A DNA stretch of 64,000 nt from an uncultured Psychrobacter sp. (GCF_947495825.1 NZ_CANMAH010000007.1:124001-188000); one strand, 5' to 3'; counted from the first letter of the stretch, positions 37,247-46,872 are shown. The notes: generated by a model from the sequence alone, not told the origin. Program-made: numbers and translations.

Positions 37247-38388
37247 TGTTTTGACTCCAATACCAAATCAATCAACTCTTCACCAAAGGCAAAGCCTGTC
37301 GAGGCGCCCGTGCCTCCTGTGACAGAGCCAACTACTACGCCCTTTTCTGGGGCAGCTTTAAACACCACATCCTCACCACTCGGATAGACACCCAGCCAGT
37401 GCTGGACGATATCCATGTCACCGATATTGAGCACTCTTTGGCACTCATTAATAATTAATTCATCAATGCGCACATCTCTAAAAGGCAGCTCTCTGTCGCT
37501 ATAGTCATGGCTGTCGCCGATGATAAGAGAGCCATCAGCAGACTGCACCACGATCAGATGCACACCTGCCTGACGCTCAGCAGCTTGTACCTTGTCCAGC
37601 AGTGAGATAAGCCCTTTTGCTTCGGGCAATTGGGCAAACCCATCGTAGCGAGCAAAACTCAGATCCGACATCACTGCGGCATTGAGCGTGAAGGCTTGTT
37701 TGGGCATGACACGCAGCATATTGAGCGTGCAAAGCTTGGCCTGCGCCTGTGCCAACGTCTCAGGATACAAGCTATACAAATCAGCCCCTGGACAGACCAC
37801 GCAGTGCTCTGCCGTCAGCGTACCGCGACTGGTATACACCTTGGGCAGCTCAACTAACTGCACACTGGTCTGGTTATAAAAATCCACGCCATGAGCCTGC
37901 TGCAGCCACGTCGCCAACTTGCCAATGGCGGTCTTGGACTCGACTCTAAGCTCATGAGGGCTATATAGCACCCCCAGCCCTTGATGAAGATAAGGCGCCT
38001 GTTTTGTGATTTCAGCTTGGCTCAATAACTGACAATCGGCCCCCATCGGTGTCTTTAAAAATGCTTCAGCCACGTCCATCGCTTCTGGACGCTGAATGAG
38101 CATGTGCAGGCCGCTATGCTCTATATCGATACCCGCTTTGGGCGCAATATCTGTCCATACATCACGGGTATACCTCGCTCGCTGCCAGTGTGCGCCGCTT
38201 TTTTGGCCACTGACGGTGATAAAACCGAAGTTACGCACCGATGCATCTTTATTTTGTGCCTCGCGTTCAACCAGTGCCACACTGAGTCCTTTTTTGACAG
38301 CGGCGTAAGCGCTAGCGAGGCCGATGATACCGCCTCCGACGACGACCACATCGTATTTTTTTTCAGATAATTTGCCTGTTGACTGCAC
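37243..38388 (-). CDS. FAD-dependent oxidoreductase of the phosphonate operon (TIGR03364-like)
   Basis: A 381-aa DAO-type flavoenzyme. It shows the dinucleotide-binding VVVGGGIIGLASAYAA at the N-terminus, the acidic ribose-binding LVERE, and a C-terminal GGTGASTGFAFGEELID. Proteins of this kind are recurrent neighbours of phosphonatase-like genes. Inferred role: oxidise the amine (or N-substituted amine) carbon of an aminoethylphosphonate to release the aldehyde used by the HAD enzyme, replacing a transaminase. The GTG at 38388 is chosen because AGGAG lies eight bases upstream; the longer TTG start would add 21 unlikely residues. It is coupled to the next gene by an ATGA overlap. Confidence 0.82.
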   Translation of the reverse strand: MQSTGKLSEKKYDVVVVGGGIIGLASAYAAVKKGLSVALVEREAQNKDASVRNFGFITVSGQKSGAHWQRARYTRDVWTDIAPKAGIDIEHSGLHMLIQRPEAMDVAEAFLKTPMGADCQLLSQAEITKQAPYLHQGLGVLYSPHELRVESKTAIGKLATWLQQAHGVDFYNQTSVQLVELPKVYTSRGTLTAEHCVVCPGADLYSLYPETLAQAQAKLCTLNMLRVMPKQAFTLNAAVMSDLSFARYDGFAQLPEAKGLISLLDKVQAAERQAGVHLIVVQSADGSLIIGDSHDYSDRELPFRDVRIDELIINECQRVLNIGDMDIVQHWLGVYPSGEDVVFKAAPEKGVVVGSVTGGTGASTGFAFGEELIDLVLESKQ

Positions 38389-38516
38389 CTTAGCGACTCC
38401 TAAATATGAATGGGTATTAACAGCAAAATGAATGGCCCGCGCAAAGCCCAAAGGTTAATAAAGGCTTTTTTTGGGTTCAGGATCTAAATGACAAAAACTT
38501 TTTGCTTAAAAAAGGC

Positions 38517-39512
38517 CTAACTGGTCTGATCGTGAAAAAACGCCCTGTGTTTATCCAGTAGCTCAGCGGTGAGTGGCTCTGCATAGGTTTTGACATTGTT
38601 TATTTGATTGTCGGGTGCGACCGTTTCACCCTCATAGACAACTGTTGGATATATCTCTAGCAGCTGCGGCCGTGCTTGCTTGACGATGATTTCGGCCATC
38701 TTCATGGCGTTTGGATTGGTGTCTGCGCCTTTATCGAGGACGGCCACGGCTTCACTGAGCGTATAGCTGCCTTCGCTTGGGTCGATGTAGTCGATAGGTA
38801 GCCCTGCCGCCTTGTGAGCCACGGCTTGATGCCGCATGCCAAAGCCAATGGGTACCTCACCTGCCATAACTTTTTTGAGCGGGCCGGAGCCTGATAGCTC
38901 CAAGTTTGGCCCAGCGTTTTGCCGGATGCGATTCATAATGACCTGCCCTTTATCCGCCATGCCATATGTCGCCGTGATATCTTGTACAAACAGCCAGCCC
39001 GTCGATGAGCCATTTGGATCTACCATGGCGATTTTGTTTTTGTAGATGGGTTTTGCCAAATCTTTGACACTGGTCGGCTTTGGAAGCTGCTGCGTGGCCA
39101 TCTCTTGCGTATTTAAAATAATCGCCCCAGCAAAGCTTAAAATCGGTGCGTAGTAATTAGGGACAGCTTCTTTAGGATTGAGAGTAAAGTCAATTTCTTG
39201 AAACATCGAATGGCGAGCTTGCGCACTCTCTAAATAAAACGCACTCATGGTGACCAGATCCGCTTCTGTATTTTTGCCTTCCGCTAATAAACGCCCGCCC
39301 AGCTCTCCTGTGCCAAAGGACTGAAGGATGTACTGACCTTCGTACCCTGCTGCGTCCAACACCGTTTGCATGACTTCTACAGCTTCTTGATCGGCATTGC
39401 TATAAATAATGACCTCTTCTGCGCTGGCGCTATCGCTTGAGGACGCTGAGCTACAGCCTGCCAGTACCATCCCGCACATCAGGCTTATCGCCAGTTTTTT
39501 GACTAATAACAT
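38517..39512 (-). CDS. Phosphonate ABC transporter, substrate-binding lipoprotein
   Basis: Periplasmic binding protein of the extracellular family 1 type, 331 aa. A signal peptide ends in the lipobox LAGC (Cys19), so it is probably tethered to the inner membrane. VIIYSNADQE at the start of the mature fold, GTGELGGRLLAEG and MVDPNGSSTGWLFVQD match the 2-aminoethylphosphonate binding proteins of the PhnS2 type. It is encoded between the permease and the oxidase. Substrate inferred from the operon; binding proteins for iron or thiamine share the fold. Confidence 0.82.
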   Translation of the reverse strand: MLLVKKLAISLMCGMVLAGCSSASSSDSASAEEVIIYSNADQEAVEVMQTVLDAAGYEGQYILQSFGTGELGGRLLAEGKNTEADLVTMSAFYLESAQARHSMFQEIDFTLNPKEAVPNYYAPILSFAGAIILNTQEMATQQLPKPTSVKDLAKPIYKNKIAMVDPNGSSTGWLFVQDITATYGMADKGQVIMNRIRQNAGPNLELSGSGPLKKVMAGEVPIGFGMRHQAVAHKAAGLPIDYIDPSEGSYTLSEAVAVLDKGADTNPNAMKMAEIIVKQARPQLLEIYPTVVYEGETVAPDNQINNVKTYAEPLTAELLDKHRAFFHDQTS

Positions 39513-39595
39513 TGTGTTTCCTATTGGTTTTATTGATTTTTAAAGAATTTTTATTTTTTTAACGATCTTGTTTTTAGCGATAAGGGCACTCACGC

Positions 39596-41272
39596 TTATG
39601 TCGCCAACGCTTGGTTGGGCGCTTTTTTGTGGCCATAAAGACGTCTGCTATATAAATGGCGCATCAGAGCAAACAACGACAGTGCACAGATATTGGTCAG
39701 TAATATCATGAGTGATAAGATAAAAATCTCATCAAAGCGGGCAAAATGCTGCAGCTCAACAATTTTGGTGGTGAGTACCATGGTTTTGGCCCCAGAGATA
39801 AAGATCACAGCACTAATTGTCACCATGGCACTGATAAAGTAAAACGAGGCGACCTCAATTAACGTAAAAAAGGAATTGGGTAGCACGATGCGACGCAACG
39901 ACGTCAACCACGAATCCCCCAATAAACTGGCTGTGGTCTCCCAACCTAAGTTCATTTTGGCCAATGCGTTTTTACTCATCAGGTAAGGCGTCGCAAAATA
40001 ATGAATGATGTTACTTATCACGATAATAAAAATAGTATTGGCGATTGCCGTGCCCGAAAACACCATCAGATAAGCGATACCCACGACCATCCCTGGCACC
40101 GTATTGGTCACTAGCGCCGCACTTTCGATACCAAACTTACCGACCTTAAATAAGCGGGTGCGCTCGCCTAATAAGGCTGAAAAATAGGTAATCAAGATGC
40201 CAAAGACCGCCGTCAAAACCGCAACGATAAGCGAGTTTTTGTAGACTCGCATCAGGTTGGTCGATGTCAAAACCTGACTCACCGTATCAGTGCTAAACTG
40301 CATTTGATAGGGCCATACCTTGACCCATGGAATGATAAAGATCACGGCAAATACCGCCAGCAAACACAATAAGATAGCGCTCGACGATACTGCCAAGATA
40401 CGGTCTTTAATCGGTGTCGCTGGCAAGTCGATAGGCTCGGCCGTATCATAGCGAACGTTAAAGCGCGCGACATACCAGAGCAGTAGAATGCTGAGCGCTG
40501 AAGGGATAAGCATAAACAAAGCAACCACCGCCCCTTTTTCAAACGATGGTGACGCCCCTAGTATGTGAGTATAAAGCTCGATTGCGATGACTTTGTACTG
40601 CCCGCCGATAGACGCTGGGATACCAAAATCAGTAAAGGCTAAAAAGAAACACTGAATCAGCGCCGCAGCAAAAGTGCCAATTAGCGGACGCATGACGGTC
40701 ATATCAAACTGGCGCAAAGGCGAGTCGCCCATCAGCTCTGAGACGATCACAAACTTTTTATCCAAATACTGAAAAGTGTTATTGAGTAATAAGAAGGCAA
40801 TCGGCAAGGTATAAATGGTGTAGCCAAGCCACATTCCCTGAAAACCATAGATGTTTTCAAACAGCTGAAAACCGAGTATTTGAGTTAATAAACCTTGCTT
40901 GCCAAAGGTATAGATAATGGCAAAGCCGTAAGTCACGGTCGGCAACAACATCGGCAACAAGGCGGCAAGCTTGATGGTCTTTTTAAACCCTGTGGGCAAG
41001 TGCGTCCAGTGCACGGTATAAGCTAAGACAAAAGCAAGAGTTGTAGCGCTAAACGCACTGATTGTCGCCACAAAAAAACTATTGAACAACACCTGCTGAA
41101 AACCGTCACTACTCACCATGCTTTGATAGTTATCCAAACCAATGCCATCACCCACATTTAAGGACAGCATCAGCATTTTGGCCAAGGGTACAAATAGGAA
41201 AACGACAAACAGTATCGTCACAAAGAGCCAAATGGCTTTTATTTGGGGCGGGTTATTAAGCGTCATAAACAT
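39596..41272 (-). CDS. Phosphonate ABC transporter, double-domain permease
   Basis: A 558-aa inner-membrane protein with two fused binding-protein-dependent permease domains of about six segments each (about 10-270 and 300-545). Such single-chain dimers are typical of PhnU2-type aminoethylphosphonate permeases and of iron permeases such as FbpB. EAA-like loops, which contact the ATPase, lie near ELMGDSPLRQFDMTVMRPLIG and ASLLGDSWLTSLRRIVLPN. An ATG two codons downstream is an equally good start. The operon context decides the substrate assignment. Confidence 0.83.
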   Translation of the reverse strand: MFMTLNNPPQIKAIWLFVTILFVVFLFVPLAKMLMLSLNVGDGIGLDNYQSMVSSDGFQQVLFNSFFVATISAFSATTLAFVLAYTVHWTHLPTGFKKTIKLAALLPMLLPTVTYGFAIIYTFGKQGLLTQILGFQLFENIYGFQGMWLGYTIYTLPIAFLLLNNTFQYLDKKFVIVSELMGDSPLRQFDMTVMRPLIGTFAAALIQCFFLAFTDFGIPASIGGQYKVIAIELYTHILGASPSFEKGAVVALFMLIPSALSILLLWYVARFNVRYDTAEPIDLPATPIKDRILAVSSSAILLCLLAVFAVIFIIPWVKVWPYQMQFSTDTVSQVLTSTNLMRVYKNSLIVAVLTAVFGILITYFSALLGERTRLFKVGKFGIESAALVTNTVPGMVVGIAYLMVFSGTAIANTIFIIVISNIIHYFATPYLMSKNALAKMNLGWETTASLLGDSWLTSLRRIVLPNSFFTLIEVASFYFISAMVTISAVIFISGAKTMVLTTKIVELQHFARFDEIFILSLMILLTNICALSLFALMRHLYSRRLYGHKKAPNQALAT

Positions 41273-41380
41273 CCAAAACCATCAAATGATTCACGTTTTA
41301 TTTGATAAAAATGCCAGTCCGTACGGCTATCAGAGCTTTAGCCACGCTATTACTTATCGGTGGCGCTCCATGCTCAAAGC

Positions 41381-42289
41381 TTAACCATCGGCTTTTAACG
41401 ACTGGCTGGTGGCGGTATCTGCTGATGTTTGCTGATCCGAAGAGCCAAGAGTACGGGCAGGCGCAGTGTGTTGGGGCGCAGCAGCGGCATACCGTTCATG
41501 GTTTTGGGTTTGCGTGTATTTGCTCAGTGGGTCCACTGGCGCATGACCATCTGCAAACAGGCTTAGGATGTTGCGGCGTTTGATATTGAGCTGATTGAGA
41601 ATGAAGTTGGTGACAAAGCCATTGGCGGGGTTGCAGATGATGTCAGTTGGCTTGGCAAACTGTGCCACCTTGCCATCTGACAACAACAAAATACGATCAG
41701 ATAGCGTCATGGCTTCTTCTGGGTCGTGGGTCACGATGAGGGTGGTCAGCTCATAGCGCAGCGCAATCTCACGAATACGCTGTTTGATGGTTTCTTTGAT
41801 CACGCCATCGAGGGCAGAGAGCGGCTCATCGAGTAGCAGTATTTTAGGTTTGGTGACCAGCGTACGTGCCAGTGCCACACGCTGCTTTTGGCCGCCAGAG
41901 AGCTGGCTAATGCGCTTGTTGAGATGATCTCGGATATCGAGCAGATCGATCAGCTCATCGACCTCTTGCGCTGTGCTAAGATGAGGGTTATTACGTAGGC
42001 CGTATTCGATGTTTTGTTTGACATTGAGATTGGGAAATAAAGCATAATCTTGAAAGACAATATTAAACCCACGGTGCTTCATCGGCACTCGGGTAATATC
42101 TTCGCCATTGTAGGCGATTCTGCCGCCACTGATATCCGTCAGGCCCAAAATCATGTGCAACAAGGTGGTCTTGCCGCAACCTGATGGCCCCAATATCGAG
42201 ACGATCTCTCCTTTATTGATTTTTAGTGATATATCTTCAAAGATCACTTTATCATCGTACTTCTTGGTCACTTGCCTGAGCTCTAACAT
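41381..42289 (-). CDS. Phosphonate ABC transporter, ATP-binding protein
   Basis: ATPase subunit of the importer, 302 aa. It shows Walker A GPSGCGKTT (about 35-43), Q-loop FQDYALF, signature LSGGQKQRVALAR, Walker B ILLLDEP and the switch His in VTHD. After about residue 235 comes a short regulatory segment and a Pro/Thr/Gln-rich tail instead of a full TOBE domain. The ATG at 42289 has AGGTGAG upstream and is preferred over a GTG two codons earlier. It is the first gene of the five-gene operon, with about 485 non-coding bases before it. Confidence 0.88.
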   Translation of the reverse strand: MLELRQVTKKYDDKVIFEDISLKINKGEIVSILGPSGCGKTTLLHMILGLTDISGGRIAYNGEDITRVPMKHRGFNIVFQDYALFPNLNVKQNIEYGLRNNPHLSTAQEVDELIDLLDIRDHLNKRISQLSGGQKQRVALARTLVTKPKILLLDEPLSALDGVIKETIKQRIREIALRYELTTLIVTHDPEEAMTLSDRILLLSDGKVAQFAKPTDIICNPANGFVTNFILNQLNIKRRNILSLFADGHAPVDPLSKYTQTQNHERYAAAAPQHTAPARTLGSSDQQTSADTATSQSLKADG

Positions 42290-42774
42290 ATCCACTCACC
42301 TAATCGCATAAAAGTTTTAGTACTTATCTTGGATAGGTCAGCAGTGTAGTCATTAGTTATGACATTTTGATGAAGGTAATATGACAAGACGATGACTTAA
42401 GCCTAGATATGCTTGTATAGTCTTAAATAAGGATAAAGAGACTCATGTATTAATGTATAAATATATTGAAAAGGTAGCATGCTAGATATTAATAGAAGGG
42501 GTTAAAAATTAACAATCAATGGAATACACTATAGATAGAAAACTCTCATTATACTGAGCAATACTACTTAGGATTTGCCCACTTAACTTCTCTTTTAGTT
42601 CAAAATAATTATCTACATTTAGTATGATAAGTAATGATTTACAGCTAATTTCCCTCTCTTTATAGTTTAATAACATAATAGTTTTTTTACATTAATGCAT
42701 GGTTATGCCGTTATAAATGCGGTAAAAACGATATGTATAAAAGACAGTAGATATACAATGATAGTCTCTACAGT
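42290..42774. other. Divergent intergenic region before the phosphonate operon
   Basis: About 485 AT-rich bases between the phosphonate transporter ATPase gene and truC, which point away from each other. Promoters for both are expected. No regulator gene, clear operator palindrome or small open frame with a ribosome binding site was seen. Confidence 0.4.
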
Positions 42775-43569
42775 ATGGGCATTAAAGACACGAATATGAA
42801 TATGGACATCGAAAATAGCAACGCTGACCAAATAGAGATCCTCTATGAGGATGAATTTTTGGTAGCGATCAATAAAGAGGCAGGTCTACTCGTGCATCGC
42901 AGTTGGCTGGATAAGGGCGAGACACGCTTTGCCTTGCAGATGACCCGTGATGCGGTAGGCTGTCATGTCTTTCCAGTACATAGACTGGATAGACCGACCT
43001 CAGGGGTATTGCTCTTTGCTAAAAGCGCTGCTGTGGCGCGCAGTCTGACCGAGGCGTTTACGGAGCGTCAAGTCACCAAGCAATATTTAGCCGTGGTGCG
43101 CGGCTTTATGTCAGAGCAAGGTAGTATTGATTATGCATTAAGTTTTAAGCCCGATGCCATCGCTGACAAGTTTGCCAATTTGGACAAGCCTGCACAAGAA
43201 GCAGTGACCCATTGGCAATGTCTGGCACAAATCGAGCTGCCATTTGCGGTATCAAGAAAGCATGACACCAGCCGCTATAGTCTTATGCGTTTGATACCCG
43301 AGACAGGGCGTAAGCATCAGCTGCGCAGACATATGAAACATCTATTTCATCCTATAGTAGGCGATACTAGCCACGGTGACGGTCGGCACAATCGATTTTT
43401 TCGTAGTCAATATGAGTGTACGCGGATGCTGCTGCATGCGCAGCGTTTAGCGTTTAGTCATCCCGTCACCGGTGAGCCTTTGCTGATAACAGCGGGGTTT
43501 GATGAGCAATGGATGCGGATTTTAGAGGCGTTTAATTGGGTGAAGAGGGTTGAGGGTTTAGTTCCCTAA
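42775..43569 (+). CDS. truC: tRNA pseudouridine(65) synthase TruC-like
   Basis: RluA-family pseudouridine synthase. The catalytic Asp is in HRLDRPTSGVLLFAKS, and LIPETGRKHQLRRHMKHL plus IVGDTSHGDGRHNRFFR are features of the TruC branch, which modifies U65 of some tRNAs. There is no S4 domain at the N-terminus, consistent with TruC. 264 aa. The first 20 residues are polar and poorly conserved, so the true start may be one of several Met codons up to nine codons later. It stands alone. Confidence 0.85.
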   Translation: MGIKDTNMNMDIENSNADQIEILYEDEFLVAINKEAGLLVHRSWLDKGETRFALQMTRDAVGCHVFPVHRLDRPTSGVLLFAKSAAVARSLTEAFTERQVTKQYLAVVRGFMSEQGSIDYALSFKPDAIADKFANLDKPAQEAVTHWQCLAQIELPFAVSRKHDTSRYSLMRLIPETGRKHQLRRHMKHLFHPIVGDTSHGDGRHNRFFRSQYECTRMLLHAQRLAFSHPVTGEPLLITAGFDEQWMRILEAFNWVKRVEGLVP

Positions 43570-43838
43570 TAAGGATTTGAATCTTAGGCTACAGGCTAAT
43601 AGTCTCAATATTTTAAATCGCTGAAATAGTTGCAGTGTACTTCATGATGTACCTATCATACATACACTATTCGTCATCGGTACGCTATACAGGCATCGAA
43701 CTGACCTGTACTGTCAAATCTATAGATATTAACTTGGGAGATTTTAGTTATATAGCTCAACGATAATAATCAAACCAAAAATTGTTCGTTTGTTAAAATC
43801 AGCTCTACGGTTTTTTAGCATAGCTTACTGGTTTTCAT

Positions 43839-44756
43839 TTACTTCACTCGATTAGATAAAATAACGCCAATTGAGCTTAACACTATGCCGCATACCACTA
43901 CTATTGTTAAAGGCTCATGGAGTATCAACGCTGCAAGTAAGGCGGTCAGTCCAGGAGACAAGGAGCCAAGCAGCAAGGTGCGAATAGAGCCCAGTTTGTT
44001 GACTGCATAAGAAAACCCAATGGTTGAGACCACCCCAACACCAACGCCTTGTACTAAGATAAAAGGTAGCGCGTCGTCAAAAGAAACGACCCCTAGATTT
44101 GTCTTTAAAATGCCAGCCAAAACCATCACTAATACTATCAAAAATGATGTGTAAGAAAGTACGATAGCCACCGCTATTGGACTCAACTTCGTATTTTTTA
44201 GACCCAAGGTATAACCTGCCCAGACCAAGCTTGCAAGCAATAAGAAGGCCACGCCATGTAGCAAGCTTTTAGGTGGAAACCCTGCATTCCCTACAACCAT
44301 AGCGGCTACACCAAATAGAATCAGTATGAATGCCAAAAATTTCTTTAACGAGATCTTTTGACGATAAAGAATAAAAGACAAGAGGGCAGCAAAGAATACT
44401 GGCGTCCCTGTCAAAATAGTACCCACGTAAGCAGCAGGAGCAGTTTTTGCGCCAAAGGAAGCTAGCAACAGAAAGGGAACGCCACCGAATAATATAAATA
44501 AAACATCAATCCATTTGATACTTTTAATCTCCATTAAACTGGAATATGCCCAAGGCGTCAGTAAAAGTAATGGTACGCTAAATCGAATGAGCATGACATC
44601 AGCAATAGTTAGCGATGACCCACCAATAGCTCGGACCGTCAATGCAAAGCCTGACCAAATAAGTAGCACGGCAATCATAGCCACATAGCCTTTCGCTAGC
44701 GGAGACATTGCAAATAAGGTGCTTTTGCGCGGAGAGGATTGAAAGATTGTATTCAT
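43839..44756 (-). CDS. EamA-family (DMT) metabolite exporter
   Basis: A 305-aa inner-membrane protein with about ten hydrophobic segments arranged as two EamA repeats (about 15-145 and 160-300). LIWSGFALTVRAIGG in the first segment and the repeat-ending LHEPLT are usual for the family. Members export amino acids, purines or other metabolites; the substrate is unknown. It is divergent from an Lrp/AsnC-type regulator, a pairing typical of amino-acid exporters controlled by their substrate. Confidence 0.88.
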   Translation of the reverse strand: MNTIFQSSPRKSTLFAMSPLAKGYVAMIAVLLIWSGFALTVRAIGGSSLTIADVMLIRFSVPLLLLTPWAYSSLMEIKSIKWIDVLFILFGGVPFLLLASFGAKTAPAAYVGTILTGTPVFFAALLSFILYRQKISLKKFLAFILILFGVAAMVVGNAGFPPKSLLHGVAFLLLASLVWAGYTLGLKNTKLSPIAVAIVLSYTSFLIVLVMVLAGILKTNLGVVSFDDALPFILVQGVGVGVVSTIGFSYAVNKLGSIRTLLLGSLSPGLTALLAALILHEPLTIVVVCGIVLSSIGVILSNRVK

Positions 44757-44904
44757 GTCGATATCTTAAGCTTGTATACAAAACCTAATTATCAATCAAA
44801 CATCGCGCTTTTATCTCTATTCTTTTATTGTAAATCTATAGTTATTTAGTGGATAATACCAAATAATATAGGATTATTGGCTTAAAACACTAGAAAGGCA
44901 ATAC

Positions 44905-45360
44905 ATGGATAAAATCGATCGTCATATTTTGGAAGTGCTTCAGAAAGAAGGACGCTTATCAACAGCTGAATTAGCCGAGCGCATTGGTCTGTCACCCTCA
45001 CCTTGTGCCAGGCGCCTGAAACGTTTAGAAGATGAATCCTATATAGAGGGTTACCAAGCGAACGTCAGTAGAGTGAAAGCTGGCATTAAGATGAGCTTTT
45101 TTGTAGAAGTCAGTCTCAATAATCATCAAGAAGCGTCAATTATCGCTTTTGAAAATGCGTTATCTGAGATGGACGAAGTCATCAATGGCCATGTGGTCTC
45201 GGGTCCTTATGATTACTTATTGGAAGTAGTCAGCGCAGACCTCAATGGTTATGAAGATTTTACGCGTAAGTTGCATAAGCTGACTAGCGTTAAAGACATA
45301 CATACCCACTTATCAGTGAGAAAAGTGGTTAATAAAACAACGTTGCCCATTTTTACATGA
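44905..45360 (+). CDS. Lrp/AsnC-family transcriptional regulator
   Basis: A 151-aa DNA-binding protein. The N-terminal helix-turn-helix (about 3-60) reads DRHILEVLQKEGRLSTAEL and IGLSPSPCARRLKRLE; the C-terminal RAM domain that binds amino acids ends in THLSVRKVVNKTTLP. AAAGGCA precedes the ATG. It is divergently arranged with the EamA exporter, 148 bases apart, so it probably responds to an amino acid and controls that exporter and itself. An AT-rich near-palindrome around 44853-44880 may be its site. Confidence 0.92.
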   Translation: MDKIDRHILEVLQKEGRLSTAELAERIGLSPSPCARRLKRLEDESYIEGYQANVSRVKAGIKMSFFVEVSLNNHQEASIIAFENALSEMDEVINGHVVSGPYDYLLEVVSADLNGYEDFTRKLHKLTSVKDIHTHLSVRKVVNKTTLPIFT

Positions 45361-45403
45361 TATCTTTTAATGCCTATTAGGGTCTGTGCTCAATTTAAAA
45401 AAC

Positions 45404-45419
45404 AGTCATTTAAATGACT
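45404..45419. promoter_or_regulatory. Perfect 16-base palindrome upstream of a lipoprotein gene
   Basis: AGTCATTTAAATGACT, a perfect palindrome 30 bases before the ATG of the lipoprotein at 45449. It could be an operator for a dimeric regulator or a hairpin in the leader. No matching copy was noticed elsewhere in the window. Confidence 0.35.
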
Positions 45420-45448
45420 CAAGTAGTGAATAAACTTAAGAAGATGCC

Positions 45449-46120
45449 ATGAAGACTTTACAACTCAGCTCAATCATTTTATTAGCAGCCTTATCCGCGC
45501 TAACCGGTTGCCAAAAAACTGACAAGGCATTAGAGACATCACTAGAAACACAGTCCCCTAGTGTCATGAAAAAGTTATTCAATATTGATGTTGATAAGTC
45601 ATTTTATATCACTTTTCCCGATCATAAGAATCAAATCCAATTGACAGAGTTTACCAAGTTGAGCACTAGTAAAAATGAAAAGCCTTATGTAAACGGCGTC
45701 CTGTCAAACAATGAACATTATGCAGCATGGCTTGACTATACTAATATCACTGCGTTGAATATTTCAAATGATAAGAACATTTTTAAGTTTGTTGCGCCTT
45801 ATACTTTAACGAATACCAATCCTGATACGGATAAAAAATCCAGTCTGGATAGCCCTGATCTACCTAGTAGCGCACTCTATCTAGGTGCTTTTGAGCTAGA
45901 TTACCGTACTAATGACATCAACCAATACGGGCAACAGCTCTTAGGTAAGTACAGTACACTGACTGCGATAGATTATGATGGAAAAAAGACTGTTGATGTC
46001 ACTATACGTCAGTATCCAACACAGGCTGACCAAGATAAAGAAATCAACTCAAGTGCTCATAGGCTAACGTTTGATGTAGATGAAGGGTTGAGCTTAGTTG
46101 ATGATGCTATCGTAGAATAA
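45449..46120 (+). CDS. Putative lipoprotein of unknown function
   Basis: A 223-aa secreted protein. The signal peptide MKTLQLSSIILLAALSALTGC ends in lipobox LTGC with Cys21 as the lipidation site. The mature part is polar with no recognised domain; it contains short strands and the acidic end FDVDEGLSLVDDAIVE. AAGAAG precedes the ATG. A gene on the opposite strand converges on it 12 bases after the stop. No function can be proposed. Confidence 0.75.
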   Translation: MKTLQLSSIILLAALSALTGCQKTDKALETSLETQSPSVMKKLFNIDVDKSFYITFPDHKNQIQLTEFTKLSTSKNEKPYVNGVLSNNEHYAAWLDYTNITALNISNDKNIFKFVAPYTLTNTNPDTDKKSSLDSPDLPSSALYLGAFELDYRTNDINQYGQQLLGKYSTLTAIDYDGKKTVDVTIRQYPTQADQDKEINSSAHRLTFDVDEGLSLVDDAIVE

Positions 46121-46132
46121 GCGTTAATGGCT

Positions 46133-46348
46133 TTAATTATGGGTTAGTCTCGTTTTTACCTGCATTATTAGTGATGAAGCATAAAAAGTTACTGATAAAG
46201 CTAGACAGATAAAAGTTAGAGGTAAAAACAGACTTTCTTGAAGTACGCCTTCAGAATCAATGCCGCCGTAAAACATGGTTTCCATCAGTCCAGAAAACAC
46301 AGCAACCGCTAGCAGTATTGAGCCACCGATAAATAGTTTAGATTTCAT
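46133..46348 (-). CDS. Small membrane protein (DUF3955-like)
   Basis: A 71-aa protein with two hydrophobic segments (about 5-27 and 40-63) joined by GGIDSEGVLQESLFLPL, a loop that resembles the D-x-x-G-x-L-x-E-x-F-F pattern of DUF3955 proteins. AAAGGAGC six bases before the ATG makes it a convincing gene despite its size. It lies just downstream of a second small membrane-protein gene on the same strand. Function unknown. Confidence 0.7.
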   Translation of the reverse strand: MKSKLFIGGSILLAVAVFSGLMETMFYGGIDSEGVLQESLFLPLTFICLALSVTFYASSLIMQVKTRLTHN

Positions 46349-46410
46349 AAAAGCTCCTTTAGATGATAAATTGAGGGCATAAATAAGCTTTCCTCATCGT
46401 TGCAGTATGG

Positions 46411-46566
46411 TTATCGATCAATGACACAAATAGGATAGTTTCCTGGATTCTGGCCACCACCTAGATCTAAGCAAATATCATTATAGTGACGTTCGTGAGC
46501 TTTGATACCCAGCCAAAAAGCAAGAATGGCAGTAACAGCAATGATTATCATCATTTTAATATTCAT
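46411..46566 (-). CDS. 51-aa small membrane or secreted protein
   Basis: An ORF of 51 codons. The protein begins MNIKMMIIIAVTAILAFWLG, one hydrophobic segment, followed by a short tail with two cysteines (NDICLDLGGGQ and YPICVIDR) that could form a disulfide outside the cytoplasm. TAGGATCT precedes the ATG at suitable distance. It lies 62 bases upstream of the 71-aa membrane-protein gene in the same direction, so the two may form a small operon. No family recognised. Confidence 0.6.
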   Translation of the reverse strand: MNIKMMIIIAVTAILAFWLGIKAHERHYNDICLDLGGGQNPGNYPICVIDR

Positions 46567-46872
46567 ATAGAGATCCTAAGTAACTACAACAATATTGAAT
46601 TGGGTCTATCTTATATGAGTTAGGAATAAATAGAACTGTAGCTTATTCTTTTCACAAACTATTCATACTATGGTTTTGTAGGATGATTTAGATTATGGGC
46701 AAATATTGCAATAGTTATTATAAGCTTTGACTACGTCATTCTGAGTACGGCAGAAAGTCTGAAAAAACTTCTAAAATATCAATATTTCTTGATCAATTTG
46801 CTGTTGTATCCTAAGCAGAAATTTTTTGGTCATTCGTTTTGATACTAATTTTTTAAAAGGAACACAGCTAGT
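46567..46872. other. Divergent intergenic region, no feature recognised
   Basis: About 306 AT-rich bases between the 51-aa gene and a lipoprotein gene transcribed the other way. It should hold two promoters; none could be assigned with confidence. Confidence 0.4.
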
